Position numbers and translations under genes: made by a program. From Alteribacter populi (GTDB taxonomy: Bacteria > Bacillota > Bacilli > Bacillales > Salisediminibacteriaceae), in the NCBI RefSeq assembly GCF_002352765.1, contig NZ_KZ293963.1:1696368-1760367 (forward strand): a DNA stretch of 64,000 bases. Reading direction: 5' to 3'. Below, one piece after another: positions 42,652 to 51,074 of this stretch. Under the pieces are notes generated by a model. That model was given only the letters and a program-made list of their open reading frames with translations. It did no database searches and was not told the origin of the DNA. Positions within the stretch are counted from its first letter, which is position 1. Every line of letters begins with the position of its first letter.

Positions 42652-43053
42652 TTATTCATTCCACACCCATGTGAAAAGGCAACGGTCTTGATCAAGCATT
42701 TTAATCTTTAATGACTCGATTCCTTCAAACCCGTTTTGTTTCATATAAGCTGCCATTTGCTCAGCTGATGGACCCTGCGAGAACCTTAACATTTCTAGAA
42801 CTTCGACCACTTTTTCTTTAGCTTCAGTTCCTTTTACGACCCGCTTACCTTTTTCATATTCAAAGTGATTCGGATTTTCGTATTCCCATTCATAGCACGT
42901 TTCCTCTGAGACCACTGTAATTTTTAGGGAATTGTACAACATTAATTCCCTTTGGACATCCTGTTCATTCGCAGATGCTGACCCATGAAAGTGTACAAAG
43001 GAAACGATAAGCAGCATTAATGCAAAAATTCCCATTCTTTTTTTATTTGCCAT
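42652..43053 (-). CDS. Secreted protein of unknown function
   Basis: The 133-residue product starts with a signal peptide (MANKKRMGIFALMLLIVSFVHFHGSASA, likely cleaved after ASA near residue 28). The mature part is charged, with two cysteines (YC in EETCYEW and RC in DQDRCLF) that could pair after export. I do not recognise the family. ATG follows AGAGGTG. It lies 54 bp downstream of the SDR gene on the same strand, so the two may share a transcript. Confidence 0.7.
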   Translation of the reverse strand: MANKKRMGIFALMLLIVSFVHFHGSASANEQDVQRELMLYNSLKITVVSEETCYEWEYENPNHFEYEKGKRVVKGTEAKEKVVEVLEMLRFSQGPSAEQMAAYMKQNGFEGIESLKIKMLDQDRCLFTWVWNE

Positions 43054-43106
43054 CGTCTTTCACCTCTATCGTCATTGTGAGGATACGGACGCTTTTTTAT
43101 TCAAAA

Positions 43107-43865
43107 TTAACGGTACTTATGTAAAACATCTACCCCACCTGTGATTTCAATAACCGAGCCAGTAACCATATCCGCATGATCATCACAAAGAAACAGAACC
43201 GTTCTTGCAATATCCTCTCCTGTTCCAGATCGGCCTACCGGTGTTGTTGAGTCAGCAAGGCTTTTAGAGTGAGTAATAGAAGCTTCTTTCATTTCACCCA
43301 CAATTTCACCAGGACAAATCATATTCGCAGTAATCCCATGTTCTGCTTCTTCAAGTGAGAGTGTTTTTGTCAAAGATACAAGCCCAACCTTAGCTGCGGC
43401 AAAAGCAGACCGGTAGAGCCACCCTGGTGCATGCTCCGCGCCTTGAAAGCCATAAGTAATGATCCTGCCAAACTTTTGCTCTCTCATGAGAGGAATAACC
43501 GATTTAAAGAGATAAAATGCTGAATTAAGATTCCCGTCGATCATCGATCTCCATTCTGCTTCTGAATAGTCCATTAGCTTCTTTCTTTCAAAAATATAGG
43601 GACCTGCATTAAGAACAAGAACGTCAATTCTCCCCCACTGTCTTACGGTATTCTTCACAATCCGATTAAGATCCTCTTTCTCATTGAGGTCACCTTTTAT
43701 AAAGTTAAAGTAGCCTTCATACTCCTTTAGCTCTTGATGAAGCTTGTCTACCGCTTCTTCATCGCTTCGGTAATGAATCGTAACGCTATACCCTGATTGG
43801 ATCAGTTTTTCGGTTACTTTTTTACCTAAACCTTTAGAACCTGCTGTAATTAATGCGTGACGCAT
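43107..43865 (-). CDS. ytkK: SDR-family protein lacking the catalytic tyrosine (YtkK-like)
   Basis: The 252-residue protein is a short-chain dehydrogenase by fold. It has the cofactor motif TAGSKGLGKKV, VLNAG, and NMICPGEIVGEM after the active site. The YxxxK motif reads FAAAK (RSAFAAAKVGL), so the catalytic tyrosine is phenylalanine, and the usual serine about 13 residues earlier is not evident. Enzyme activity is therefore uncertain. ATG 43865 follows AAAGGTG; earlier starts overlap that site. By position it is the likely counterpart of B. subtilis YtkK. Confidence 0.8.
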   Translation of the reverse strand: MRHALITAGSKGLGKKVTEKLIQSGYSVTIHYRSDEEAVDKLHQELKEYEGYFNFIKGDLNEKEDLNRIVKNTVRQWGRIDVLVLNAGPYIFERKKLMDYSEAEWRSMIDGNLNSAFYLFKSVIPLMREQKFGRIITYGFQGAEHAPGWLYRSAFAAAKVGLVSLTKTLSLEEAEHGITANMICPGEIVGEMKEASITHSKSLADSTTPVGRSGTGEDIARTVLFLCDDHADMVTGSVIEITGGVDVLHKYR

Positions 43866-43990
43866 CGCCATCACCTTTCATCTCGCTCAACGTACTTTAT
43901 ATTATACTAAGTGATAGGATCCATGTAAAAAAAGAATGCTCCCCCTCCCCATGTAGTTATGTAATACATAAGAAAAACCGCAATAGCGGT

Positions 43991-44142
43991 CTTTTGTTAA
44001 AACAGTTTCCTAAAAGATTATTGCTTTTAATAAGATAAAATCTTCGCTCGAATTCCGCAGGAGTCTCCGCCTTTCGCTCTTTCGTTTTATAAATCAATAA
44101 CGACAATTTATGCGAAAAGTGACTTTATTAAAAAAAGCGTTA
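43991..44142. repeat. Interspersed repeat of the GTTTCCTAAAAGATT family, short copy
   Basis: The left 55 bp (AACAGTTTCCTAAAAGATTA to GAATTCCG) and the right 75 bp (CGCCTTTCGCTCTTTCGTTT, ATAAATCAA, to AAAAGCGTTAGG) match the ends of the long copy at 5161-5452. About 170 bp of the middle is missing. The gap 43866-44206 otherwise holds only a terminator. Confidence 0.6.
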
Positions 44143-44166
44143 GGAGTCAGCTCTATACTTTTTTTC

Positions 44167-44203
44167 AAAAAAATCATTAAGGAGGCTCCTTAATGATTTT
44201 TTG
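44167..44203 (-). terminator. Terminator of the 64-aa gene
   Basis: AAAAAATCATTAAGGAG pairs with CTCCTTAATGATTTTTT with a minimal loop, with A/T runs on both sides. It lies directly after the stop of the small minus-strand gene. Confidence 0.88.
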
Positions 44204-44206
44204 TCT

Positions 44207-44401
44207 TTATTTTTGTTTCTTTTTAGCCTTCTTTTTAGGTGTTTCTTTTTCCTTTCTCACTTGCAGTGGCTCTTCAGCCAATTCTTCATTATACTCTTGC
44301 TCAGGAGAATGTTGATAATAGGAGTCCATCAATTGATTATGAACCGTTACTTCCCCTTCATTTTCATACAATCCAGAAGAAAGCTTCGTTTTTTTCGGCA
44401 T
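44207..44401 (-). CDS. Small lysine-rich protein of unknown function
   Basis: The 64-residue product begins MPKKTKLSSGLYENEGEVTVHNQL and ends in a basic run (RKEKETPKKKAKKKQK). The middle is acidic. The ATG follows AAGGGGGTG, and a strong terminator comes right after the stop, so it looks expressed. I recognise no family; the size and charge resemble minor spore or nucleic-acid-binding proteins, but nothing proves this. Confidence 0.6.
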   Translation of the reverse strand: MPKKTKLSSGLYENEGEVTVHNQLMDSYYQHSPEQEYNEELAEEPLQVRKEKETPKKKAKKKQK

Positions 44402-44557
44402 ACAAACACCCCCTTATCATACTTCAATTAGGTGTTAGTATTTAACGAAGTTCGGTCATTTATGTTTGATGGATAATAAAGTTGGTAATGGATTGGTATA
44501 GTAAGAGTTAACATTTCCCTTATTACATTCATACTAGATATTAAGGAGGCGTTTATA

Positions 44558-45004
44558 ATGACTGTACGCTATTCAAGGATTTTAGTAGCTGTAGACGGAT
44601 CCATGGAAGCAAAGCGAGCGCTGAGAAAAGCAAGTGAGCTGGCAAAGGAATATGGAAGTACCCTGTTTATAACTCACGTTGTCGACACTCGATCCTTTGC
44701 TTCGGTCGAGCCTTATGACCGCTCAATCGTAAGAGAAGTAGAAAATGATGCAAAACGTATGTTAAATGAATACAAAAAACAAGCTCAAAATAATCAGGTT
44801 GAAGATGTACAAATCATTACCGATTACGGATCACCTAAAGTAAAGATAGCAAAAAATATCGTCAAACAACATGACATAGACCTAATAGTCACAGGCGCTA
44901 CTGGCTTAAATGCTGTTGAACGCTTTTTAATTGGCAGTGTTTCGGAATATATTACCCGACACGCAAGATGTGATGTGCTCATTGTTCGAAGCGAAGTCAA
45001 GTAA
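44558..45004 (+). CDS. Universal stress protein (UspA family)
   Basis: The 148-residue protein is a single-domain ATP-binding UspA type. The N-terminal strand reads ILVAVDGSMEAKRAL and the C-terminal motif GATGLNAVERFLIGSVSEYI fits G-x2-G-x9-G(S/T), the nucleotide-binding signature. Such proteins bind ATP and respond to stress or starvation; the partner here is unknown. ATG follows TTAAGGAGG. It is convergent with the EcsC-family gene. Confidence 0.94.
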   Translation: MTVRYSRILVAVDGSMEAKRALRKASELAKEYGSTLFITHVVDTRSFASVEPYDRSIVREVENDAKRMLNEYKKQAQNNQVEDVQIITDYGSPKVKIAKNIVKQHDIDLIVTGATGLNAVERFLIGSVSEYITRHARCDVLIVRSEVK

Positions 45005-45051
45005 CTGCAAAAATCACCCTATAAAATGAAAAGGGGTCTCTTTCCTTAACA

Positions 45052-45888
45052 TTACCTGCGTAGTTTTTCCTGTAAGTGTCTTTTCCCATAAAATTGATGC
45101 GCTCCCTCAGCTATTTGCCTCGTAAACCGGTAATTAATAGTTGCCCCTGTAATAATACCGAACAAAGGAATTCCTTGGACGAGTTTTTTTCGCAACATTG
45201 TAAGCAAGAAGAGTTTTGTTATATTTTGAAGTGGGCGCTGCATCCAAGCTTGAGAAATGATATTCTCATCTCCATCGTAAAATAACCATTCTTCATCTGC
45301 TGACTCGGCTTCTTTTTCAAGATCCTTCCATGCAGGATACTGAAAGTGACGCGGCAACGAAACGACGTGAAATACTTTCAGGACGAACATCATTTCATAA
45401 GGTTTACGCAAGTCATATCCATACGTCATTGCGAGCTGTTGAATGGTACGCAGGTTAATTGCAAGGACAAGAGGAAGATCACTTAATGTAAACAACGGTC
45501 CGCCAACACCTGTGAGCCCCCCTTGAGCAAGCGAGAGGAGTCGTTGCTTAGCGAGTTGCTTTCTGGCTATGAACCTAAGCTGGTCAATGGTTAGTTTCTT
45601 CATGTCCTTAATTTCATGGATATCCTCATTAAATATTCGTGCTTGGGTAAATAGAGATACCTCGGTTTGTTTTTCGTAGGTCGTTTGTTGTATGGCAGCT
45701 TGTACATGAAACAAAATATCATCCATAAGCGTTAGCAGTTTCGAGCGCCACCGAGCATCCAATGAGGAATACGTTTGGTTAATCCACTTTTGGTATGTAA
45801 GTGAGATGTCAGTTCCTTCGATTTTAAAATACGACTTCTCCCAGTCCTCTATTTCTTTTAGCACCTGTTCTGCTCTAGACATCTTCAT
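45052..45888 (-). CDS. EcsC family protein
   Basis: The 278-residue protein resembles the EcsC family. AQGGLTGVGGPLFTLSDLPLVLAINLRTIQQLAMTYGYDL is the core signature, and a second glycine-rich hydrophobic stretch (LVQGIPLFGIITGATINYRFTRQIAEGAHQFYGKR) lies near the C-terminus. In B. subtilis EcsC is encoded with the EcsAB transporter; here it stands alone, and its role is not known. ATG 45888 follows AGGAGG, and an ATG two codons later is also possible. Confidence 0.85.
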   Translation of the reverse strand: MKMSRAEQVLKEIEDWEKSYFKIEGTDISLTYQKWINQTYSSLDARWRSKLLTLMDDILFHVQAAIQQTTYEKQTEVSLFTQARIFNEDIHEIKDMKKLTIDQLRFIARKQLAKQRLLSLAQGGLTGVGGPLFTLSDLPLVLAINLRTIQQLAMTYGYDLRKPYEMMFVLKVFHVVSLPRHFQYPAWKDLEKEAESADEEWLFYDGDENIISQAWMQRPLQNITKLFLLTMLRKKLVQGIPLFGIITGATINYRFTRQIAEGAHQFYGKRHLQEKLRR

Positions 45889-45940
45889 CCCACCTACCTC
45901 CTTATTTCAAACTAGCAACAAAACATACGATAATTTCAAT

Positions 45941-46822
45941 CTAAACCTTTGCCATTTCAACGACGTTCAATCTTGCGTCCAACTCTTCAATTGCATTAAA
46001 AAAAATCGCTTCTGGCAGTTTACCGGAAATAGGACTTCCAAAACCCTTTTCTACCTCACCAAATTGACTTAAAATACAGTGTTTTAACGCCACTACTTCC
46101 TCATTTTGAATCGAAATTCCTGCTTGAGTGGTCGCTTCATTTATCATTTCCACACTCATGACTAGATGCCCCATGAGCTCACCTTCTTCCGTATAATCAG
46201 GTGTAATCGCATCGCTTATCCACCTTGTTTTTCCGATATCGTGTAATAAACAAGTCGTGATTAACAAGTCTTTGTTTAAGTCTGGATATACAGAAAGCAA
46301 TTGTAAAGTAGCATGACATAACGAAACGACATGCTCCAATAAGCCTGCATAGTATGAATGGTGCATCGTTTTTGAGGCAGGAAGTGTCGTAAGCCCTTCT
46401 CTAATTTCTTTATCTCCAAGGATTTTCCGGATAATTGCATTGTACGTTTCACTATGAATATCATCAACGATCATTCTTAAGTCATGCCACAGTTCTTCCC
46501 TTGGTGTCCTTGATTTTTGGACAAGACTTTGGATATCGATTTGGTCTTCCTCAGAAGCGACTCGTACACGGTTGATTTGCAATTGTTTCTTTCCTCGGAA
46601 TAAGCGAATTTGACCATCGACTTTTAAGATCGTCTTCTTTTGGACGGCGCTTTTTTGTTGATCCGTGACTTCCCATATTTTAGATGGAATGGTGCCGGAC
46701 TCATCACCTAGAACCAAATTCATATATTCATCCCCGTTAGCAGCTATGCGGACTTCCCTTTCCTTTACGAGAAAAAAACCAACCAGCCTTTCCCCTTCTT
46801 GTGCGTTTGCAATTGTCTTCAT
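45941..46822 (-). CDS. OB-fold/HD-domain 3'-5' exoribonuclease, YhaM-like
   Basis: The 293-residue protein has an N-terminal OB-fold nucleic-acid domain (residues 10-95: YMNLVLGDESGTIPSKIWEV, GQIRLFRGKKQLQINRVR). The HD domain has HHSYYAGLLEHVVSLC, TCLLHDIGKTRW and GHLVMS as metal ligands. The order and length match YhaM (314 in B. subtilis), so it probably degrades RNA or single-stranded DNA from the 3' end. Whether it is the main YhaM or a paralogue cannot be told here. ATG follows GGGGGAT. Confidence 0.85.
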   Translation of the reverse strand: MKTIANAQEGERLVGFFLVKEREVRIAANGDEYMNLVLGDESGTIPSKIWEVTDQQKSAVQKKTILKVDGQIRLFRGKKQLQINRVRVASEEDQIDIQSLVQKSRTPREELWHDLRMIVDDIHSETYNAIIRKILGDKEIREGLTTLPASKTMHHSYYAGLLEHVVSLCHATLQLLSVYPDLNKDLLITTCLLHDIGKTRWISDAITPDYTEEGELMGHLVMSVEMINEATTQAGISIQNEEVVALKHCILSQFGEVEKGFGSPISGKLPEAIFFNAIEELDARLNVVEMAKV

Positions 46823-46974
46823 CGTGATCCCCCGCTTTAGCTAGACTTTCTACATGTTATTATACTATTTCATCTTTATCGGTAAAATATTTCTCCTTCA
46901 GTCTTCAGTATATGTAAGAGTGGCACAACTCATTATAAGCTTCACTTTTTTAAAGAACGTTTTCTCCAAACTGT

Positions 46975-47096
46975 TTTTGTAAAGTTTGTTGCTTTTTACT
47001 TTTAGTTGTTTTCTAAAGGCTCTTTTCTAAACGATTGTTGCTATTTGATACAACTGTTCCTCGTCGCAAGAAGACTATTGTTGCTTCTACCACTGG
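46975..47096. repeat. Mosaic of repeat arms upstream of ackA terminator
   Basis: Two arm-like pieces lie in tandem (CTGTTTTTGTAAAGTTTGTT and GGCTCTTTTCTAAACGATTG with TTGCTATTTG). A module GTTCCTCGTCGCAAG...ATTGTTGCTT follows that also occurs in MITE-like copy C (61321-61356). The rest of the 346-bp gap 46823-47168 has no gene except the ackA terminator. Confidence 0.5.
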
Positions 47097-47125
47097 AGTA
47101 GGTGTCGCTCTATAAATTCTTACAA

Positions 47126-47164
47126 AAAAACCGGGTACCTGATATTACCTCAGTCCCGGTTTTA
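47126..47164 (-). terminator. Terminator of ackA
   Basis: AAAACCGGG pairs with CCCGGTTTT, with an inner CTGA/TCAG stem, and TTTTTTTG follows on the minus strand. It begins 5 bp after the ackA stop. Confidence 0.88.
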
Positions 47165-47168
47165 AAGA

Positions 47169-48356
47169 TTATTGAGTTAAACGTACGGTATCTCTTGCAA
47201 GCATAACTTCTTCGTTTGTTGGAATAACAATGACTTTTACTGGCGAGTGAGGATAGTTAACGAACGCTTCTTCTCCTCGAACCTTGTTTAAGGCTGGGTC
47301 CCAGTAAATCCCCATAAACTCAAGGCCTTCTAGCACTTGAGCGCGGATCGTGTCACTGTTTTCACCAATCCCTGCCGTGAAGATAACCGCATCCAATCCG
47401 TGCATACGCGCCGCATACGAACCGATATATTTGTGAATACGAGATGTAAATACGTTCATTGCTAATTCTGAACGGTCATTTCCTTCATCAGCAGACTCTT
47501 CGATATCACGGAGGTCACTTGAAAAACCAGATAGAGCAAGCATTCCACTCTTCTTATTCAACACTTGAATAACGTCTTCAGCACTCATTTCTGTTTTTTC
47601 CATAATATACGGAATTAACGCGGGGTCAATGTTACCAGAGCGAGTTCCCATTGTAACACCAGCAAGCGGTGTAAAGCCCATAGATGTATCAATGGATTTT
47701 CCTTCTTCAATCGCTGCAATACTCGCACCATTTCCTAAGTGACATGAAATCAAGCGAAGTTGATCCAGTGGACGTCCAAGGATCTCAGCTGCACGTTGTG
47801 AAACGTATTTGTGAGACGTGCCGTGGAACCCATATTTACGAATGCCGTATTCCTCATAATACTCATAAGGCAAGCTGTACAAATAAGATTGTTTTGGCAT
47901 CGTTTGATGGAATGCTGTATCAAAGACGGCTACAGCAGGCACATTGGGAAGCACTTCCTGAAATGCCCGAATCCCCACTAAGTTAGCTGGGTTGTGTAAT
48001 GGTGCCAGCTCAGACACTTCCTCAATTCCTTTAATCACTTCTTCAGTGATTACAACGGAATCATTAAACTTTTCTCCCCCGTGAACAACACGGTGGCCGA
48101 TTCCTTCTATCTCATCCAACGATTGAATAATACCATTGAAAGTAAGTTTATCCAGCAGTATTTTAACCGCTTGTGCATGATCTTCAAGATTAAGAATATC
48201 TTTTTGCTTTTCCCCATCCACTTCAATTGTGAAGATGGAATCATTTAATCCAATCCGTTCAACGACACCTTTTGTTACAACTGTTTCATCCGGCATTTCT
48301 AACAGTTGAAACTTTAAAGATGAGCTTCCAGCGTTGATGGCTATTATTTTTGACAT
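47169..48356 (-). CDS. ackA: Acetate kinase
   Basis: AckA makes ATP and acetate from acetyl phosphate, the overflow route during growth on excess sugar. The 395-residue protein has the ASKHA phosphate motif INAGSSSLKFQLL, RVVHGGEKF, the catalytic stretch AVFDTAFHQTMP, GFHGTSHKYVS and ISCHLGNGAS. Length matches the family. ATG lies about 10 nt after AAGGAG. It follows ytxK, as in B. subtilis, with a 348-bp gap that probably holds its own promoter. Confidence 0.97.
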   Translation of the reverse strand: MSKIIAINAGSSSLKFQLLEMPDETVVTKGVVERIGLNDSIFTIEVDGEKQKDILNLEDHAQAVKILLDKLTFNGIIQSLDEIEGIGHRVVHGGEKFNDSVVITEEVIKGIEEVSELAPLHNPANLVGIRAFQEVLPNVPAVAVFDTAFHQTMPKQSYLYSLPYEYYEEYGIRKYGFHGTSHKYVSQRAAEILGRPLDQLRLISCHLGNGASIAAIEEGKSIDTSMGFTPLAGVTMGTRSGNIDPALIPYIMEKTEMSAEDVIQVLNKKSGMLALSGFSSDLRDIEESADEGNDRSELAMNVFTSRIHKYIGSYAARMHGLDAVIFTAGIGENSDTIRAQVLEGLEFMGIYWDPALNKVRGEEAFVNYPHSPVKVIVIPTNEEVMLARDTVRLTQ

Positions 48357-48704
48357 AACAAAATCGCTCCTTCAACTTTTTACCCTTACTTGCTTTGAAC
48401 AAGTGTGTGTTCAATGAAAAGATGAAAAGGAACTGTCCTCTTCATATCATTTTATGTGTTATATTTTCACCATCACATATTAAACCACTTCGAAGTAGAG
48501 ATTGCAAGCCTCTGTTATAGTTTTTTAAAAATTAAACTATAACACAGAGTACAGCTTTTTATGATGATTAAGCTGTAAGATCAGCCGTCATCCGTATTCA
48601 TACTGTTTCCGTACAGAAGGAGTTTTATGAAAGCGGGAAGAACAGCCGTAAAAAATGAAGTTTTTGTTACAAAAAAGAAAGCGCATTCGTTGTTGCAAGC
48701 TTAT
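48357..48704 (-). other. ackA upstream region with a long inverted repeat
   Basis: The gap between ytxK and ackA has no gene. At 48509-48550 CTCTGTTATAGTTT and AAACTATAACACAGAG form a near-perfect inverted repeat with an AT-rich loop. Next to it lies TTGCAA (about 48504-48509) 17-18 nt from TTTAATA, a possible ackA promoter. TGAAAGCGGGAAGA at 48628-48641 is a weak cre-like match. The hairpin may end ytxK or be an operator. Confidence 0.35.
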
Positions 48705-49709
48705 CTATTGTTCTTTTTTCAAATAGGAAGAAAACCACTCGTTGATGTTCTTTACCATATCACTTAGTGCTTCCTGGTTTGTAAATGACGGGAGTTCTGC
48801 CAAAAGAGCTTGCCTTGGTTCAATGATGCCCTTTGCCCGTTTACGGATAACAAAAATACTTTTCCCCTGCTGTTCATTTTTGAACATCGATTTTGGCAGT
48901 TGAAGTAAAGAATAAATAAGCGCTTCTTCCTTTAAAAACGTATGTAAATTTTGTGCTTCTTCTGTTTCAAATAAGAAATTCGGGATTAGGAAAATGAGAA
49001 ATCCACCTGGTTTTACGTGTTTTAAGCTTTGCTCGATCAACAAATGATGGACAAAGGAATGGCCTTCGTCGCTTTGTAAGTTGAAAGTCGCTGCTTTTTG
49101 GTCGTCTGGATAATAGCCTATAGGCAAATCTGAAACAACCAAGTCGACATTATGCACATAAGGAGTAGCAATACTATCTTGATGGAAAAGGTCAACGTCT
49201 TGTTGCTGCATATTTGCATTTACAAAAGCTAACTTAATTAACGTTTCATCGGCGTCACCACCGACGGCATGAATGCTTACCCTTGCTTGATTCATCACCG
49301 CAGTAAGAAGGTTTCCAGAACCAACCGCCGGGTCAAGGAGGACTTGTGTTTTTTCTTTTTCGATGACAAGCTGTTCGACAAGATGACCCATAAACAAACT
49401 AACGGCATCTGGTGTCATCGCATGATGCGGCTGAGTTGCTTCTTTCATCCCCTTAAGGACAGCTAGTTGAAACGCCTTTCGAATCTCTTCTGCTTTTAGC
49501 TGGTCAAGTAAGGGGGCAGATTGAATGATTTCACTCATTTTTTGTTGATCTTCACTTGTTAGTTGAACTGTACTCTCATTATCTAAAATCGATTGACCAC
49601 CTTCAGGTAACGCTTCTAGGTAAGGCAAATCGCTCTTTTCTTGAATGAGTTCAGCAACTTGATCGAGTGCGGTATATAGTTTTTCTGTATTGGTTTCTGA
49701 ATGTATCAA
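48705..49709 (-). CDS. ytxK: Class I SAM-dependent methyltransferase YtxK
   Basis: The 334-residue protein has an N-terminal helical part and a methyltransferase domain. VLLDPAVGSGNLLTAVM is the SAM-binding motif, and VVSDLPIGYYPDD takes the place of the NPPY motif of N6-adenine DNA methyltransferases. It resembles the catalytic part of type I modification subunits, but no specificity or restriction gene is near. In B. subtilis ytxK also precedes ackA. The start is TTG at 49709, after AGGAGTGGAG. The substrate is unknown. Confidence 0.88.
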   Translation of the reverse strand: MIHSETNTEKLYTALDQVAELIQEKSDLPYLEALPEGGQSILDNESTVQLTSEDQQKMSEIIQSAPLLDQLKAEEIRKAFQLAVLKGMKEATQPHHAMTPDAVSLFMGHLVEQLVIEKEKTQVLLDPAVGSGNLLTAVMNQARVSIHAVGGDADETLIKLAFVNANMQQQDVDLFHQDSIATPYVHNVDLVVSDLPIGYYPDDQKAATFNLQSDEGHSFVHHLLIEQSLKHVKPGGFLIFLIPNFLFETEEAQNLHTFLKEEALIYSLLQLPKSMFKNEQQGKSIFVIRKRAKGIIEPRQALLAELPSFTNQEALSDMVKNINEWFSSYLKKEQ

Positions 49710-49792
49710 AATTCTCCACTCCTATAACGTTTCATCATTCTTATCTTTACCATTCATTCATTTTAACAGACGTGCTTTAAGTCGCAAGCTAT

Positions 49793-49834
49793 AAGGAAAA
49801 AGAGGAAGAAGGCAACCACTTGCCTTCTTCCTCA
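49793..49834 (-). terminator. Terminator of tpx
   Basis: GAGGAAGAAGGCAA pairs with TTGCCTTCTTCCTC around CCAC, followed by TTTTTCC on the minus strand. It lies 12 bp after the tpx stop. Confidence 0.88.
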
Positions 49835-49845
49835 ACAACAGATTA

Positions 49846-50346
49846 TTATTGTGCACTTTTCGCCGCTTCAAGAGCAGCATCATAATCAGGATGATTTGTC
49901 ACTTCCGAAACGTATTCTACGTATGTCACTTTATCATTACTGTCGATAACAAAGATAGAGCGTGAAAGTAAACGAAGCTCTTCGATGGCTACGGCGTAAT
50001 TATTACCAAAGCTTAAATCGCGGTGATCAGATAGAACTTGAAGGTTATCAATACCTTCTGCTGCACACCAACGTTTTTGAGCGAATGGTAAGTCTACGCT
50101 GATTGTAAGAATTTCTACATTATCTAATTTCGCTGCTTCTTCATTAAATCGACGTGTTTGTTGTTCACAAACCCCTGTATCAATAGATGGAACAACGCTG
50201 ATGAGTCGAACCTTTCCCTTGCTGTCAGATAACTTCACTTCTGAAAGGTCATTGGCTAGTACGGTAAAATCAGGTGCTGAATCTCCAACGGATACTTGAT
50301 TCCCCATTAGTGTGACTGGTTTTTCTTTAAATGTTACTTCTGCCAT
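49846..50346 (-). CDS. tpx: Thiol peroxidase Tpx
   Basis: Tpx is an atypical 2-Cys peroxiredoxin that reduces peroxides with thioredoxin. ATG 50346 behind GAGGAGG gives 166 residues (167 in B. subtilis); the frame extends 10 codons further without support. The peroxidatic cysteine is C60 (PSIDTGVCEQQTRRF) and the resolving cysteine C94 (RWCAAEGID). Its N-terminus MAEVTFKEKPVTLMGNQV is typical. It lies between ytfJ and ytxK, as in B. subtilis. Confidence 0.97.
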   Translation of the reverse strand: MAEVTFKEKPVTLMGNQVSVGDSAPDFTVLANDLSEVKLSDSKGKVRLISVVPSIDTGVCEQQTRRFNEEAAKLDNVEILTISVDLPFAQKRWCAAEGIDNLQVLSDHRDLSFGNNYAVAIEELRLLSRSIFVIDSNDKVTYVEYVSEVTNHPDYDAALEAAKSAQ

Positions 50347-50449
50347 GTTAAAGCCTCCTCTTTCAACTAGGTTCATACATAAAATACCACAAATAACCGG
50401 TCAATAAACAGAGAAAACCCTTATGTAAAGAGAATGACATATAGTGGTC

Positions 50450-50568
50450 TTTTATTAAGGCTCCTCACGGCTTAGGGTACTTTTCTCACGAGCTCCATCT
50501 TGCTTTACTCCCCACTCCGGGCGCTTCTCCCATCACGTGCTTTTTCACGACTAAAGCCTTTATTAAAA
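50450..50568. repeat. Small inverted-repeat element (119 bp)
   Basis: TTTTATTAAGGCT at the left end is inverted as AGCCTTTATTAAAA at the right end, resembling the ends of the 42411 palindromic element. The interior is C-rich with no gene. It lies between ytfJ and tpx. Confidence 0.5.
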
Positions 50569-50569
50569 A

Positions 50570-50602
50570 CAAAGAAAGCACCCTCAATTGAGAATGCTTT
50601 TT
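50570..50602 (-). terminator. Terminator of ytfJ
   Basis: On the minus strand AAAGCA-TT-CTCAATTGAG-GG-TGCTTT forms an interrupted hairpin, followed by CTTTGTTTTTAA. It lies just beyond the ytfJ stop. Confidence 0.6.
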
Positions 50603-50612
50603 TGAAAACGTC

Positions 50613-51074
50613 TTAAAAATCAAGCTGCTGGCCATTTTTACCTGAAAAATTCTGTTGTGTTTGTTGACCTTGATTTCCAGATTGTTTTTGTGATTGCATC
50701 ATTTGTTGGATTTTATCCACAACTTGAGGAGCGAATTCTAAAAGTTTTTCGTACAAGTGTGTACTTTGGTCTAAGTGAACCATTTTCACTCCTTGAGTAT
50801 TAACGATGAGAAAAGCAATTGGCGTAATGGAGACTCCGCCACCACTCCCCCCGCCAAAAGGATGTTTTTCGTCTTGTTCACCATGCGACCCTTTCGTTTC
50901 TACGATAAACTCACTTCCGCCTGCAGCGAAACCAAACCCCACTTTGGATACTGGCATAATGACACTGCCATCTGGTGTTTCAACTGGATCACCTACAATG
51001 GTATTTACATCTACCATTTCTTTCAAGTTTTCCATCGCTGTTTTCATTAACCCTTGAATTGGATGTTCAGACAT
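50613..51074 (-). CDS. ytfJ: Spore germination protein GerW (YtfJ family)
   Basis: GerW/YtfJ is a spore protein needed for germination through certain receptors in B. subtilis. The 153-residue product has ALKEMV-like helices at the N-terminus (MKTAMENLKEMVDVNTIVG), a compact core with VGFGFAAGGSEF and GGGSGGGVSITPIAFLIV, and a Gln-rich tail (QSQKQSGNQGQQTQQNF). ATG follows GGGAGGGAT. It overlaps ytfI by 8 nt, showing coupled translation. Confidence 0.94.
   Translation of the reverse strand: MSEHPIQGLMKTAMENLKEMVDVNTIVGDPVETPDGSVIMPVSKVGFGFAAGGSEFIVETKGSHGEQDEKHPFGGGSGGGVSITPIAFLIVNTQGVKMVHLDQSTHLYEKLLEFAPQVVDKIQQMMQSQKQSGNQGQQTQQNFSGKNGQQLDF

Noticed and set aside
48705..49709. Restriction-modification system at ytxK
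   Set aside because: No specificity or endonuclease gene lies nearby, and ytxK beside ackA is the ordinary Bacillus arrangement.
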